Source: Nitrospirota bacterium (GTDB taxonomy: Bacteria; Nitrospirota; Nitrospiria; Nitrospirales; Nitrospiraceae). From it: a stretch of 52,260 nt of DNA. Below, piece after piece: positions 33,939 through 42,970 of this stretch (its first letter is position 1; each line of letters starts with the position of its first letter). Location: contig JAGWTI010000012.1 in assembly GCA_028876065.1 (NCBI GenBank), positions 1 to 52,260 on the forward strand, in the 5' to 3' direction. Position numbers and translations under genes: made by a program. The notes beneath the pieces were generated by a model. The model was not told the origin of the DNA and searched no databases. It saw nothing but the letters and a program-made list of their open reading frames with translations.

Positions 33939-34419
33939 GGAAGTGGCAGGGGACATTCTCTTGACCAAGGCGCAGGCGATCGCCCATGGCATCGCGCCCA
34001 ACGACCACTTTGCGACCGGATTGGCGTTAGCCCTCCGGGACCGGTGGCCGGCCATGTACAAGGACCTGCGGCATTACCACCAACAGGCCAATCCCAAACC
34101 TGGCTCACTCTGGTCATGGGGCGGGGCGGGCGGGGTGCGCATCGTGAACCTCTTCACGCAGGAATCGGCCGCCAGCCATGAGGCCCACCCAGGCAAAGCG
34201 ACGCTGGAGAACGTCAATCACTGTCTCCGGGCCCTGCGGAAGGAAGTCGAGACGCAAGGGTTCAAGAGTCTGGCGCTGCCGAAGCTGGCCACCGGCGTCG
34301 GCGGATTGGACTGGAAGGACGTGCGTCCGCTGATCGACAAACACTTGGGCGACCTCTCCATTCCCATCTTCCTCTATTCACAGTACAAGCCTGGGGTCGC
34401 CGCGGCAGAGACGGTGTAA
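33931..34419 (+). CDS. Macrodomain (ADP-ribose-binding) protein
   Basis: This 162-residue protein is a single macrodomain. The N-terminal GDILLTKAQAIAHGIAPNDHFATG forms the distal-ribose region, RIVNLFTQES the central strand and LPKLATGVGGLDW the phosphate-binding loop. Such proteins remove or bind ADP-ribose on proteins or nucleic acids; the lack of a loop-rich MacroD signature makes it closer to TARG1/ALC1-type domains (inference). No DarT or other ADP-ribosyltransferase is adjacent. Confidence 0.82.
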   Translation: MIREVAGDILLTKAQAIAHGIAPNDHFATGLALALRDRWPAMYKDLRHYHQQANPKPGSLWSWGGAGGVRIVNLFTQESAASHEAHPGKATLENVNHCLRALRKEVETQGFKSLALPKLATGVGGLDWKDVRPLIDKHLGDLSIPIFLYSQYKPGVAAAETV

Positions 34420-34470
34420 CGGCCGGTCGGAGGAATGGGCAGGGGACGGCGATCGCCTGCCGTTGAACCT

Positions 34471-34656
34471 TCATCGTGAGACTTCCTTCGCCGCCCCTTG
34501 CTTGATTCTGCATTCGAAACAGGACTGGCAAAGATGGGTCTGTTTGTCTTCGGAGGTGTAGTAGACGGTCAGGCTGCCGGCGCCGCAATCGGCGCAGGTG
34601 ACCGGGCCAAGCCGGCGGGAATCGGCGGGGACGAAACAGGCGGCGCGGCAGCTCAT
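34471..34656 (-). CDS. Small Cys-rich zinc-ribbon protein
   Basis: The 61-residue protein has seven Cys: two near the N-terminus (SCRAAC), then CADCG near residue 21 and CQSCFEC near residue 43, enough for at least one zinc site. GGAGAG precedes the ATG. It converges with the macrodomain gene. No family assigned. Confidence 0.5.
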   Translation of the reverse strand: MSCRAACFVPADSRRLGPVTCADCGAGSLTVYYTSEDKQTHLCQSCFECRIKQGAAKEVSR

Positions 34657-34751
34657 GAGGGTCTCTCCGGACCCGCATGAGTCCTGCGGGCCGGCCCCAT
34701 CATTTCATACTTCACCGGCCGATGACAACCGACGGGGCGCGCATGCCGCAA

Positions 34752-35255
34752 CTAGCGGACGAGGAAGTCGGCGAAGTAGACGGCCCGGACTCCGCCGTCC
34801 GGCAACAGCCCGTTGATGGCTTTGGTGATGTCGCGACGGAGCTGCGTCTTCCCTTCGACGCTCCGGAGCGACGCGGCGCCATAGCCTGCCGTCGCGATGA
34901 CGACCGCGTTCTCGACCGCCGCCTGGCGGGCTTTCAGCTGGTCGGCCACGCCCGGTTGGTCCAACTCCAGCGTCAGGGTCACCCGCACGAAATCCGTGGA
35001 ATCGATGTCCCCCGAGTTGATGATCACCGGTTCCATGTAGAAGAGGTTGTTCGACGGGCTTGTGGATCGATTGGCGGAACGGTTGGACGGCGCCGACAGG
35101 CTGAACCCGCCCTTCAAGAACGGTTCGGACGAGAGGTGGTACGCCAGCGCAACGCCCGCCGCGCAGAGGCCCACCACCGTTGCGACCGCCAGCAGGCGCC
35201 TCCATTGCTGACCGCTCTCGTCCGCCTCTTGCTCGTCTGAAGACTGTTCGAACAC
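34752..35255 (-). CDS. FliL-like protein outside a flagellar cluster
   Basis: Starting at GTG 35255 (AGGGACAGGATC upstream; a TTG at 35303 would add 16 residues) gives 167 residues. One membrane helix (LLAVATVVGLCAAGVALAY) is followed by a Ser/Asn-rich linker and a periplasmic domain: MEPVIINSGDIDSTDFVRVT, LELDQPGVADQL, VEGKTQLRRDITKAINGLL and the end VRAVYFADFLVR, all matching FliL. FliL tunes stator function in the flagellar motor. No other flagellar gene is within the window. Confidence 0.72.
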   Translation of the reverse strand: MFEQSSDEQEADESGQQWRRLLAVATVVGLCAAGVALAYHLSSEPFLKGGFSLSAPSNRSANRSTSPSNNLFYMEPVIINSGDIDSTDFVRVTLTLELDQPGVADQLKARQAAVENAVVIATAGYGAASLRSVEGKTQLRRDITKAINGLLPDGGVRAVYFADFLVR

Positions 35256-35433
35256 GATCCTGTCCCTCTCGATCCTCCACAGGTATCGGTTCTTCCCCGT
35301 CAAACCTCAAGGTTCCCTCGGATAAATGAACCGCATCGGATGGAGATCGGCCGGTAACGGATCGCAACGGACGGCAACGAACCGGCTCGGACCGCCAGGC
35401 GTCACGTCGGAATCGTGGAGCGCAGCCGGCACC

Positions 35434-36735
35434 TCAGTGGATCAACAACAACGCCGCGCCGCCCACGCCGAGCGTAAGGCCCAATCCCAACGCCACCGGC
35501 ATCGCCAGGCTCCGGCCACCCAACCACCAAGCCAGCCCCGCTTTGACCGCGGTGTTGGTGACCGCCGCCAATGTGATGGCGGTCGCGGCCGTGCTGGCCA
35601 TCAGCCCATCCAGGTGGAATCGAGCCATGGAGAGGCTGATGGCATCCACCTCCGTCGTACCGGCCAAGATCCCCGCCAGGTACAGGCCTTCCTCGCCCAG
35701 CCACCGTTGCGCGCCTTTGGACAGGAAAATCACCGTGGCGTAGAACAGACCGAATTGGAGCGCGGCACGCAGTTCGAAGGGGTTGCGGTGAGAGACCGGC
35801 TCCGCGCGCGGCAACGCATGGCGCGAGCGGAAGTACAAGGCCGCCGCCAGTCCGTAGGCCGCCAGGGTCATCGTGCCGAGCGGCCAGGCCAATGTCGGCA
35901 CGAGGCCGATATCCACGATGCCGACGATCGTCAGGATGCGGACAAACATGGTAGCGGAGGCCGTGAGGATCGCGACCGCCGCCAGCATCGTCGTCGAAGG
36001 CGCATCCTTGACGCGCGCGGCCAGGCTCACGGTCACGGCCGTGGAAGACACCAGTCCGCCCAGTATCCCGGTGACCGCCAGCCCCTGCCGTTGCCCGACG
36101 ATGCGCGTGGCGAGGTAGCCGAGGAAACTGATTGCGGCGATCAGGACGATCATCGTGCCGATCTCGAACGGATTCAGGACATTCAAGGGCCCGAAGGTAC
36201 GGTTGGGGAGCAGCGGCAGGACCACCAAGGCCAGAATGACGAACTTGACCGTGGCATAGATGTCGTCTTCCGACACCCGCTCGACGGCGTGATGGAGCGG
36301 CGCCTTGAAGGAGAGCACCGCCATGACGACCGCCGCGCTCGCCACGATCAGCAGGTACCGTTGGCCGGTGGCCAGCGGCAAACCCGGCAGCAGCGCCAGC
36401 ACTCCGAGCAGGAACGTGATGAGCGCCGCCACTTGGGTCGTGACCCCGGGCGCCCCGTCCTGATGCCATTCCTGGTAATAGGAGATGGCCAGAAAGGCGC
36501 CTAATACGAGGAGCGCGCCCAGGATCGGCCACACGCCGACCGCGTGAGCCAGGAGGGCCGAGAGGGCGCCGGAGAGCGCGATCAACGGGAACGTCCGAAC
36601 GCCGCCGATGATGCTGGGTTTCTTGTCCAGCGTCCGGGACTGCTCCCGCTCCAGGCCGATCAACGACCCGGCCGCCAGCGCCACCAGAAAACTCAGGAAG
36701 ATTTCCTCGAAGGACATCGACAACTCACTTGCCAT
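35434..36735 (-). CDS. MgtC/SapB-DUF4010 membrane protein
   Basis: The 433-residue protein is nearly all membrane helices. Its N-terminal third is MgtC/SapB-like (ALAAGSLIGLEREQSR, GVRTFPLIALSGALSALL) and the remainder matches DUF4010 (ILGGLVSSTAVTVSLAAR; LAGTTEVDAISLSMAR appears as GILAGTTEVDAISLSMARF). Roughly twelve transmembrane segments are predicted. Function is unknown; MgtC-like domains are linked to magnesium stress and acid survival. Confidence 0.85.
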   Translation of the reverse strand: MASELSMSFEEIFLSFLVALAAGSLIGLEREQSRTLDKKPSIIGGVRTFPLIALSGALSALLAHAVGVWPILGALLVLGAFLAISYYQEWHQDGAPGVTTQVAALITFLLGVLALLPGLPLATGQRYLLIVASAAVVMAVLSFKAPLHHAVERVSEDDIYATVKFVILALVVLPLLPNRTFGPLNVLNPFEIGTMIVLIAAISFLGYLATRIVGQRQGLAVTGILGGLVSSTAVTVSLAARVKDAPSTTMLAAVAILTASATMFVRILTIVGIVDIGLVPTLAWPLGTMTLAAYGLAAALYFRSRHALPRAEPVSHRNPFELRAALQFGLFYATVIFLSKGAQRWLGEEGLYLAGILAGTTEVDAISLSMARFHLDGLMASTAATAITLAAVTNTAVKAGLAWWLGGRSLAMPVALGLGLTLGVGGAALLLIH

Positions 36736-37118
36736 ACGCCAGCTTCATTGGTCGAGCACGGAAGGCCCACCATTCTTTCTCAGAAGATATGCCAGCAAGA
36801 GCAGTGCCATTGAGGCTTGGTCGGCGCCGCCGGTTTCCGACACCAATCGCCAGATTAGCGTTTTGCAAGCCTCGCACTTGTAGCATCTTGGCTCTCGCTC
36901 CCAGGAAACTCTGTAGCAATTCTCCTCAGTGGAGCCCTGCCCAAGCGGACTGGCCTTGGTGGGATGACGCAAGTGAGCCAATTTATTCAGGCTCTGGTGA
37001 CCTCGGCGCCGAGGATGCTTGGCCACGCCTTTGCTTATGAAAGAAGCGGTCGGCTGTGAGTTGTCCCTGTTCGGCTCTGGCTGACGGCTGACGGCTTCTT
37101 CATCGGAAAGGGCTTTTC
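36736..37118. other. Spacer upstream of the SAM synthetase gene, no clear gene
   Basis: About 380 bases with lower GC than its surroundings. A 93-codon minus-strand frame (36745-37026) contains a CYKCEACK motif, but it lacks a ribosome site and family resemblance, so I leave it uncalled. I looked for SAM-I, SAM-II and SAH riboswitch cores before the SAM synthetase gene and found none. A GCTGACGGCTGACGGC direct repeat lies near 37080. Confidence 0.35.
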
Positions 37119-38333
37119 ATGACCGACGGCATCGTCATTCAGGAGTCGCCCACGACCCCGGTCCAAGACCAGCCGGTTGAGATTGTGGAGCGGAAAGGCA
37201 AGGGACATCCGGACACGATCTGCGATGCGGTGGCAGACCGGATTTCGGTGGAACTGTCGCGAGCCTATACGCAGTCGTTCGGAAGGATCCTCCACCACAA
37301 CATCGACAAGGGTCTGTTGGCAGCGGGGCAAGTGGACTGTCGGATGGGCGGCGGCCGGGTGTTGGAGCCGATGCGTCTGATCATCGGGGACCGGGCCGCG
37401 CCGGGAGTCGGACGCAAGACGATCCCGGTGGCGGAGATCGTCACGGGGGCGGCGCGGGACTGGTTCAAACAGAACCTGCGCCATGTCGACCCGGAGCGGC
37501 ACGTACGGTTCCAGGTGGAACTGAGGCCCGGATCATCCGAGCTCGGCGCCATCTTCCAGCCGCGCCGCGGCCCGCTCGTCGCCAACGATACGTCGGCCGC
37601 CGTCGGCTACGCGCCCCTCACGCCGACCGAGCGACTGGTCCTGGAGGTGGAGCATTTCCTCAACGGGCCTCTGTTCAAGGGAGCGTTTCCGGAAACCGGC
37701 GAGGACGTCAAGGTCATGGCCTTTCGCCTGGGGCGGTCCATGACCCTGACCGTGGCCATGCCCTTGCTCGCCGCGTATATTTCCTCCGAAGCCGCGTATT
37801 TCCAGCTGAAGACCCGCATTCGGCGGGCGATCCAATCCCATGTGCGGCGGCAGCCATGCGGGGGGCTCCAGGTACACGTAACGGTGAACGCGCTGGACCG
37901 CCGGGGAACCGGAGTGGACGGGATGTACCTCTCGCTGCTCGGCACCTCGGCCGAACAGGGAGATTCGGGTCAGGTCGGCCGGGGCAACCGCGTCTGCGGT
38001 GTGATCGCCCTCAATCGGCCGATGAGCGGGGAGGCGGCGGCCGGCAAAAACCCCGTCAGCCACGTGGGAAAGATCTACAGTGTCTTGACGCATGAACTCG
38101 CCATGCGGGTCTATCGGCAAGTGCCGGGCCTGCGAGAGGTGACCCTGTGGTTGGGCAGCACGATCGGTCATCGGATCGATCGTCCCACCCTGGTGGCGGC
38201 GCAGGTGAGTCCGGCTCAGGGCACGTCTCTCCGACGGGTGCGGCCGGCGATCCGGAGGATTATCCAGGAGGAACTCGACAACCTGGAGCCCTTTTGCCAG
38301 GCGCTGGCCGAGGGGAAATTTCCGGTGTGCTGA
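37119..38333 (+). CDS. mat: Archaeal-type methionine adenosyltransferase
   Basis: The 404-residue protein makes S-adenosylmethionine from methionine and ATP. It belongs to the divergent archaeal family (COG1812), not the bacterial MetK family: [17 protein letters not shown] with GKGHPD at 27-32, [35 protein letters not shown] and [14 protein letters not shown] are typical of that group. Length fits. It is followed directly by a radical SAM gene that consumes SAM. Bacterial copies are sporadic, which suggests acquisition by transfer. Confidence 0.9.
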   Translation: MTDGIVIQESPTTPVQDQPVEIVERKGKGHPDTICDAVADRISVELSRAYTQSFGRILHHNIDKGLLAAGQVDCRMGGGRVLEPMRLIIGDRAAPGVGRKTIPVAEIVTGAARDWFKQNLRHVDPERHVRFQVELRPGSSELGAIFQPRRGPLVANDTSAAVGYAPLTPTERLVLEVEHFLNGPLFKGAFPETGEDVKVMAFRLGRSMTLTVAMPLLAAYISSEAAYFQLKTRIRRAIQSHVRRQPCGGLQVHVTVNALDRRGTGVDGMYLSLLGTSAEQGDSGQVGRGNRVCGVIALNRPMSGEAAAGKNPVSHVGKIYSVLTHELAMRVYRQVPGLREVTLWLGSTIGHRIDRPTLVAAQVSPAQGTSLRRVRPAIRRIIQEELDNLEPFCQALAEGKFPVC

Positions 38334-38350
38334 GTCCGGTGAGGGATGGC

Positions 38351-39415
38351 GTGCGCGACGCGCTGTTCTACGAGACACTCGAGCAACAACGGGTTCGGTG
38401 CACCCTCTGTCCCCACCTGTGCAAGGTGGCGCCGGGGCATCGCGGCGCGTGCGGGGTGCGGGTCAATCGCGACGGCAAGCTCTACACGCTGGTCGGCGAC
38501 CGCACGATCGCCCAGGAGATCGATCCGATCGAGAAGAAGCCGCTGTTCCACTTCCTTCCCGGCTCGCAGGCCTATTCGATCGCCACCGTCGGGTGCAATC
38601 TCCGTTGCCTGTTCTGCGTGAACTGGGAAATCTCGCAGAGTCCGAAAGGCCAACCGGCCGACATGGGCGATTTTTCCTGTCGGCCCCTGGCCGAACGGCC
38701 CCCGGATATGGAACCGGCCCAGCTCGCCTCGCCGGAGGCGATCGTGGCCGAGGCCCTGGCGCGCCGGTGCGCCAGCGTGGCCTATACCTATACGGAGCCC
38801 ACGATTTTCTTCGAGTTGGCCCTGGCAACGGCCAAGGCCGCCAAGGCCGCGGGCCTGAAGAACCTGTTCGTGACCAACGGCTTTATCATGCCGGAGGCCC
38901 TGCGCATGATCGCCCCTTATCTGGATGCCGCCAACATCGATCTGAAGAGCTTCCGCGACAGCTACTATCGGCGGGTGTGCGGCGCGTCGCTCCAGCCGAT
39001 CCTGGAGGCGATCCGGCTCTACAGGCAGTTGGGGGTCTGGATCGAGCTGACGACGTTGCTGGTCCCCGGGCGCAACGACGAGGCGCAGGAACTGCGGGAC
39101 TTGGCCGGATTCATCAAGACGGACCTGGGCGACGAGGTGCCCTGGCACCTCAGCCGCTTCTTTCCGACCTACAAGATGGCGAACGTCCCGAGCACCCCGC
39201 TGGAGACGCTCCGGGCCGCCAGACGGATCGGGCTCGAGGCAGGCCTCAAATTCGTGTACCTGGGCAACGTGAGTGAAGAGGGAGGCGAAGACACCTCCTG
39301 CCCCAACTGCCGGGCCGTGGTGATCCGCCGGGCCGGACTCACGATGATCGAGAACCGGTTGAAAGATTCCGCCTGTCCGGCCTGCCGGCAGCCGCTGGCC
39401 GGCGTATGGCAATAA
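38351..39415 (+). CDS. AmmeMemoRadiSam-type radical SAM enzyme, second paralog
   Basis: I start at GTG 38351 (GAGG six bases upstream, 17 bases after the previous stop), giving 354 residues; an earlier GTG at 38327 would overlap the SAM synthetase gene. Layout equals the protein at 20581: Cys-rich N-terminus (CTLCPHLCKVAPG), radical SAM motif VGCNLRCLFCVNWEIS, DPIEKKPLFHFLPGSQ, and a C-terminal zinc ribbon (CPNCRAVVIRR, CPACRQPL). An extra segment of about 20 residues after the cluster motif (GDFSCRPLAERPP region) distinguishes it. Target unknown. Confidence 0.82.
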   Translation: MRDALFYETLEQQRVRCTLCPHLCKVAPGHRGACGVRVNRDGKLYTLVGDRTIAQEIDPIEKKPLFHFLPGSQAYSIATVGCNLRCLFCVNWEISQSPKGQPADMGDFSCRPLAERPPDMEPAQLASPEAIVAEALARRCASVAYTYTEPTIFFELALATAKAAKAAGLKNLFVTNGFIMPEALRMIAPYLDAANIDLKSFRDSYYRRVCGASLQPILEAIRLYRQLGVWIELTTLLVPGRNDEAQELRDLAGFIKTDLGDEVPWHLSRFFPTYKMANVPSTPLETLRAARRIGLEAGLKFVYLGNVSEEGGEDTSCPNCRAVVIRRAGLTMIENRLKDSACPACRQPLAGVWQ

Positions 39416-39417
39416 GA

Positions 39418-39497
39418 ATTGACGATCGTTGGATTGATCCATTGACAATTGATCGGACCCCGAAAATCGTCAATGCCCCAATGATTCAATCGTCAAT
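39418..39497. repeat. ATTGACGATTG-family repeat element before dnaJ
   Basis: It opens with ATTGACGATCG (39418-39428) and ends with CAATCGTCAAT (39487-39497); the left part uses ATTGA words and the right part their complements, so the whole can fold on itself. It begins three bases after the radical SAM stop and ends 14 bases before the dnaJ ATG, displacing a normal ribosome site. Confidence 0.7.
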
Positions 39498-39511
39498 CGC
39501 TCGAAGTAAAT

Positions 39512-40618
39512 ATGCCGACCACTGAGCACAAACGGGACTACTACGACGTGCTGGGCGTCGATCGATCCGCCACGCGCGACCAAATCAAGCAAGCCTACCG
39601 GCAGCTCGCGCTGCAATACCATCCGGACCGGAACCACGCCCCCGACGCCACCGCCACGTTCAGGGAACTCGCCGAAGCCTACGCGGTCCTCTCCGACGAT
39701 ACGAAGCGGCGAGCGTACGACACCACGGGCCACGCCGGGGTCAGCGAACGGTGGTCGGCGGACGACCTCATGCGGGATTTCCAGTTCGGCGACTTTTTCG
39801 GCGGACGGTTCGGCGACCTCTTCGGCGTTTTCGGCGACGCGCTCGGCGGCCGCGCCAGGCCGAACCGCGGCGTGGGCAGAGGGATGGACCTGCGTTACGA
39901 TCTGGATCTCACGCTCGAGGAAGCGGCGAAAGGCGGCGACCGCACCATTCACATCACGCGATCGGAGAAGTGCCGGGACTGCCGGGGGAGCGGCGCGAAG
40001 GCGGGCACCACCCCGAAGCCCTGCGCCGAATGTGCGGGGAGCGGACAGAAGCAGCAGGTGCAAACCGGCAAGGGCATGCGGATGGTCACCTTCACAACCT
40101 GTGCGAAATGCCTCGGCCGCGGCATCCTGATCGAGTCTCCTTGTCCCCTCTGCCAGGGCCAGGGATTCGAGTTCACTCCGCACAGCCTGAAGGTCCGGAT
40201 TCCCCCCGGGATGGACGACGGCATGGTCGTCCGCCTGGCCGGCCAGGGCGAACCGCACGCCAACGCCGGCCCGTCTGGCGACCTGCTGATTCGCACCCAC
40301 CTCCGGCCGCACCCATCCTTCCAGCGGCAGGGGGACGACCTCTACACGGCCGTGTCGCTCTCCTTCGCCGAGGCGGCCCTCGGCACCAAGGTATCCGTGC
40401 CTTCATTAGGCGGAGAGGCGCTCAACGTCGCCGTGCCCCCGGGAACGCAGAGCGGCAGCGCCCTGCGCGTGAACGGCAAAGGCATGCCCAGGCTCGGCGG
40501 AAAAGGCACGGGCCGCCTGTTTGTCATGATCGACGTTCGGACACCGACCGACCTGACGGCGCGGCAGCGGGAACTGTTGAAAGAATTTGCTACATTGGAG
40601 GCCGCGAAACGTCCGTAA
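39512..40618 (+). CDS. dnaJ: DnaJ-type co-chaperone
   Basis: This 368-residue Hsp40 has all type I parts: J-domain with HPD at 37-39 (QYHPDRN), Gly/Phe-rich stretch (FGDFFGGRFGDLFGVFGDAL), four CxxCxGxG zinc repeats (CRDCRGSG, CAECAGSG, CAKCLGRG, CPLCQGQG) and the C-terminal substrate-binding part (PPGMDDGMVVRLAGQGE). It would stimulate DnaK; neither dnaK nor grpE is next to it, so it may be a second, specialised DnaJ. Confidence 0.92.
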   Translation: MPTTEHKRDYYDVLGVDRSATRDQIKQAYRQLALQYHPDRNHAPDATATFRELAEAYAVLSDDTKRRAYDTTGHAGVSERWSADDLMRDFQFGDFFGGRFGDLFGVFGDALGGRARPNRGVGRGMDLRYDLDLTLEEAAKGGDRTIHITRSEKCRDCRGSGAKAGTTPKPCAECAGSGQKQQVQTGKGMRMVTFTTCAKCLGRGILIESPCPLCQGQGFEFTPHSLKVRIPPGMDDGMVVRLAGQGEPHANAGPSGDLLIRTHLRPHPSFQRQGDDLYTAVSLSFAEAALGTKVSVPSLGGEALNVAVPPGTQSGSALRVNGKGMPRLGGKGTGRLFVMIDVRTPTDLTARQRELLKEFATLEAAKRP

Positions 40619-40649
40619 CCACGTCCATCCGCCGCATCCCGGAGGCACC

Positions 40650-41372
40650 GTGACAGACAAAGCTCAGGTGGTCAAAGCCGTCCGTGCCGCGTTCGAGCGG
40701 GAGCCGCGCATCAATCTGCACCGGTACCCGGTGCGCATGGAATTCCACGAAGGCGTCCTGACGCTGGAAGGCGAGGTGGAGCACATCGCGGCCAAGAAGC
40801 TGGGCATGGAGCTGGCCATTGCGGTTCCGGGCGTCACGGGCATCGTGGACCGGCTCCATGTCGTCCCGGCCATGCGGATGGGCGACGGGGCCGTGCTCGA
40901 TGCCGTGCGGGACGCGCTGCTCCAGGAGCCGATCTTGCAGGCCTGCACGATCCGCGTCATGCGCAAGGGCGTCCAGGAGCCGGTCCGGGAAGCCCCGGTG
41001 GAGCCGCAAGGGGTGATCGATGTCTCGGTCAAAGACGGCGTCGTGCTGCTGGACAACCATGTGCCGAACCACGTCCAGAAACGCATCGCCGGCGTGCTGG
41101 CTTGGTGGGTACCCGGCAGCCGCGACGTCATCAACGGCATGGAGGTCGTCTCGCCGCAGGCCGACTCGGACGAGGACGTCGCAAAAGCCGTCCGCTGGGC
41201 GCTGACGAAGAATCGGCTGGTCGAATCCGACAACATCCGCGTGAGCGCCCGGCGTTACGTCGTCACGCTGGAAGGATCCGTCCCGACCGACGCGCAAAAA
41301 GAGATGGCGGAATTCGACGCCTGGTGCGTCTTTGGGGTAGATAGGGTGGTGAACCACCTGGAGGTGCGGTAA
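40650..41372 (+). CDS. Three-BON-domain protein
   Basis: The start is GTG 40650 with GGAGG upstream, giving 240 residues. Three BON-like units follow each other, each with a Val/Leu-rich strand and a Gly turn: MEFHEGVLTLEGEVEHIAAK, VSVKDGVVLLDNHVPNHVQK and ARRYVVTLEGSVPTDAQKE. The usual signal peptide of OsmY-like BON proteins is missing, so it is predicted cytoplasmic. BON domains may bind phospholipid or other membranes. It lies 31 bases after dnaJ. Confidence 0.82.
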   Translation: MTDKAQVVKAVRAAFEREPRINLHRYPVRMEFHEGVLTLEGEVEHIAAKKLGMELAIAVPGVTGIVDRLHVVPAMRMGDGAVLDAVRDALLQEPILQACTIRVMRKGVQEPVREAPVEPQGVIDVSVKDGVVLLDNHVPNHVQKRIAGVLAWWVPGSRDVINGMEVVSPQADSDEDVAKAVRWALTKNRLVESDNIRVSARRYVVTLEGSVPTDAQKEMAEFDAWCVFGVDRVVNHLEVR

Positions 41373-41407
41373 CGCCCGCACCGCAACGATCGCATACGGA
41401 GGACACG

Positions 41408-41854
41408 ATGGCAAAACGGATCGGCGATATCCCGGACCGGCAACTGGCCGACTTCAGCCGGCTGACCGTGGCCCGGTTCATGGAAAAGGACGTCCAGATC
41501 GGCCACCTTCAGACCAAGGCCGACGTGCTCGCCTCGCAGATGATCGAGGGCTTCGGCGCGGTGCCGATCGTGGACGAGCAGCAGCGCCTGATCGGCATCG
41601 TCAGCGAGCACGATCTCTTGTCGTCGCTGGAGAGGGGACACAACTGGAGCAAGCTGGCGGCGGGGGATATCATGTCTCCCAATCCCTACTCGGTGCGGCC
41701 GGAGACGGAGCTGGGAACCTTGATCCACGTGCTTCGCGCCAGCCAGATGATTCGGGTCCCGGTCGTCGACGCGCAGGGGAAGTTGATCGGCATCATCGCG
41801 CGACGCGACATCTTGCGCGGCTACCTCAACTACGGCCTCGCCCCCGGAGCATGA
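41408..41854 (+). CDS. CBS-domain pair protein
   Basis: The 148-residue protein is two tandem CBS motifs forming one Bateman module (DVLASQMIEGFGAVPIVDEQ, GIVSEHDLL; VLRASQMIRVPVVDAQGKLI, GIIARRDIL). Such stand-alone modules sense adenine nucleotides or related ligands. GGAGG precedes the ATG. Its stop overlaps the next start (ATGA), linking it to the MlaC-like gene. Confidence 0.88.
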   Translation: MAKRIGDIPDRQLADFSRLTVARFMEKDVQIGHLQTKADVLASQMIEGFGAVPIVDEQQRLIGIVSEHDLLSSLERGHNWSKLAAGDIMSPNPYSVRPETELGTLIHVLRASQMIRVPVVDAQGKLIGIIARRDILRGYLNYGLAPGA

Positions 41855-42546
41855 ACGGCCTCTGGGAGCAGTGGCCCGCGATTCGACCGGTCCTGGCGGC
41901 TGCGGCAGCCCTCTCGGTCATGATGCTGTGGCCGGTCCAGGAATCCTCCTTGTTCGCGGCCGGCTCGCCGACCGCGAGGGTCAGGACCACGATCGACGAA
42001 GTCATTCGCATTCTATCCGACGAGGAGATGAAGAAGCCGGCGCGCCACCAGGAACGGCGCAAGCTGCTGGAAACCGTCATCTGGGGCTGCTTCGACGACA
42101 GGGAAATGGGAAGGCGCGCCTTGGCCGCCCAGTGGGCCAAGCTGAGCGAGGCGGAACGGGAAGAGTATGTCCACCTGTTTCGATCCTTCTTGACGGACGC
42201 CTATGCGGACAAGATCGAGGGCTATGCCGGCGAGCAGGTGCAGTATTTGGGCGAACGGCTGGAGGGGTCCTATGCGGAGGTGCGGACCAAGCTGCTCTCG
42301 GAGAAGACGACCTATCCGATGGAGTACCGCTTGCTGGAGAAGTCCGGAGACTGGGTCGTCTACGACATCATCGTGGACGGCATCAGCCTGGTCCGCAACT
42401 ATCGCGGGCAGTTCGAGCGGATTATCCACACCGAATCGTACGCCGCCCTGCTGGAGAAGCTGCGCAAGAAATCGAAAGACATCACGTCGCCCAAGACCAA
42501 GGACTCGGGCTCGGAGCCCGAGGGGCCAAGCCATGGACATCCGTGA
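41851..42546 (+). CDS. MlaC/Ttg2D-family phospholipid-binding protein
   Basis: The 231-residue protein has an N-terminal hydrophobic export segment (VLAAAAALSVMMLWPV) and the MlaC domain: DEVIRILSDEEMK, FDDREMGRRALAAQWAKLSE, YVHLFRSFLTDAYADKIEGY and DWVVYDIIVDGISLVRNYRG. MlaC shuttles lipids between membranes together with MlaFEDB, none of which is here; orphan copies are frequent near hopanoid genes in other genomes. Coupled to the CBS gene by a four-base overlap. Confidence 0.87.
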   Translation: MNGLWEQWPAIRPVLAAAAALSVMMLWPVQESSLFAAGSPTARVRTTIDEVIRILSDEEMKKPARHQERRKLLETVIWGCFDDREMGRRALAAQWAKLSEAEREEYVHLFRSFLTDAYADKIEGYAGEQVQYLGERLEGSYAEVRTKLLSEKTTYPMEYRLLEKSGDWVVYDIIVDGISLVRNYRGQFERIIHTESYAALLEKLRKKSKDITSPKTKDSGSEPEGPSHGHP

Positions 42547-42579
42547 CGACGGCGGGAAGCCCGACGCGTCAGGGCTGCG

Positions 42580-42948
42580 TCACCGGCCCCGTTGCGCCAA
42601 CGCCCGCACGTAGGCGATGACGTCTTCCATCTGCCGATCGGTGAGGCGGCCGCGCCAGCCATGCATGGGGCTCAAGGCCAAACCGAATTCGATGGTCGTA
42701 AACAGTTGCTCGTCCGATTTCATCTGGGTGATGAAGCGGTGGAAGTTGGCGGGCGGAATTTTGAGCCCCGGCGCGTCCGGCCCGTCGCCCCAACCGCCCG
42801 CTCCATGGCAGCGCTGGCACTGCTGTTCGTAGATCCCCTTGCCCCGCTGGGGATTGCCGAACAGGTCCTGCGCCGTAACCGGGCCCGGCGTTCCGACCAG
42901 CCACCAGCCGAGCCCGACGCTGAGCAATACCATGAAGACGCGTGTCAT
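42580..42948 (-). CDS. Small class I cytochrome c
   Basis: From ATG 42948 (GGGAGG upstream) the protein has 122 residues: a signal peptide ending near VTAQ, then a single heme site CQRCH (Cys44, Cys47, His48) and a probable axial Met in LSPMHGW. YEQQCQRCHGAGGWGDGPDA and LTDRQMEDVIAYVRAL are typical of soluble periplasmic cytochromes. The cupredoxin gene is upstream on the same strand; both could carry electrons in respiration. Confidence 0.88.
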   Translation of the reverse strand: MTRVFMVLLSVGLGWWLVGTPGPVTAQDLFGNPQRGKGIYEQQCQRCHGAGGWGDGPDAPGLKIPPANFHRFITQMKSDEQLFTTIEFGLALSPMHGWRGRLTDRQMEDVIAYVRALAQRGR

Positions 42949-42970
42949 AGCCCACCTCCCAACAGGCGTA

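Noticed and set aside
36745-37026. Minus-strand frame with a CYKCEACK motif
   Set aside because: No ribosome site and no family resemblance beyond the Cys pair; could be a decayed gene, but the evidence is too thin to call.
36736-37118. SAM-responsive riboswitch before the SAM synthetase gene
   Set aside because: I compared the region by eye with SAM-I, SAM-II and SAH riboswitch cores and found no match; a covariance search would be decisive.
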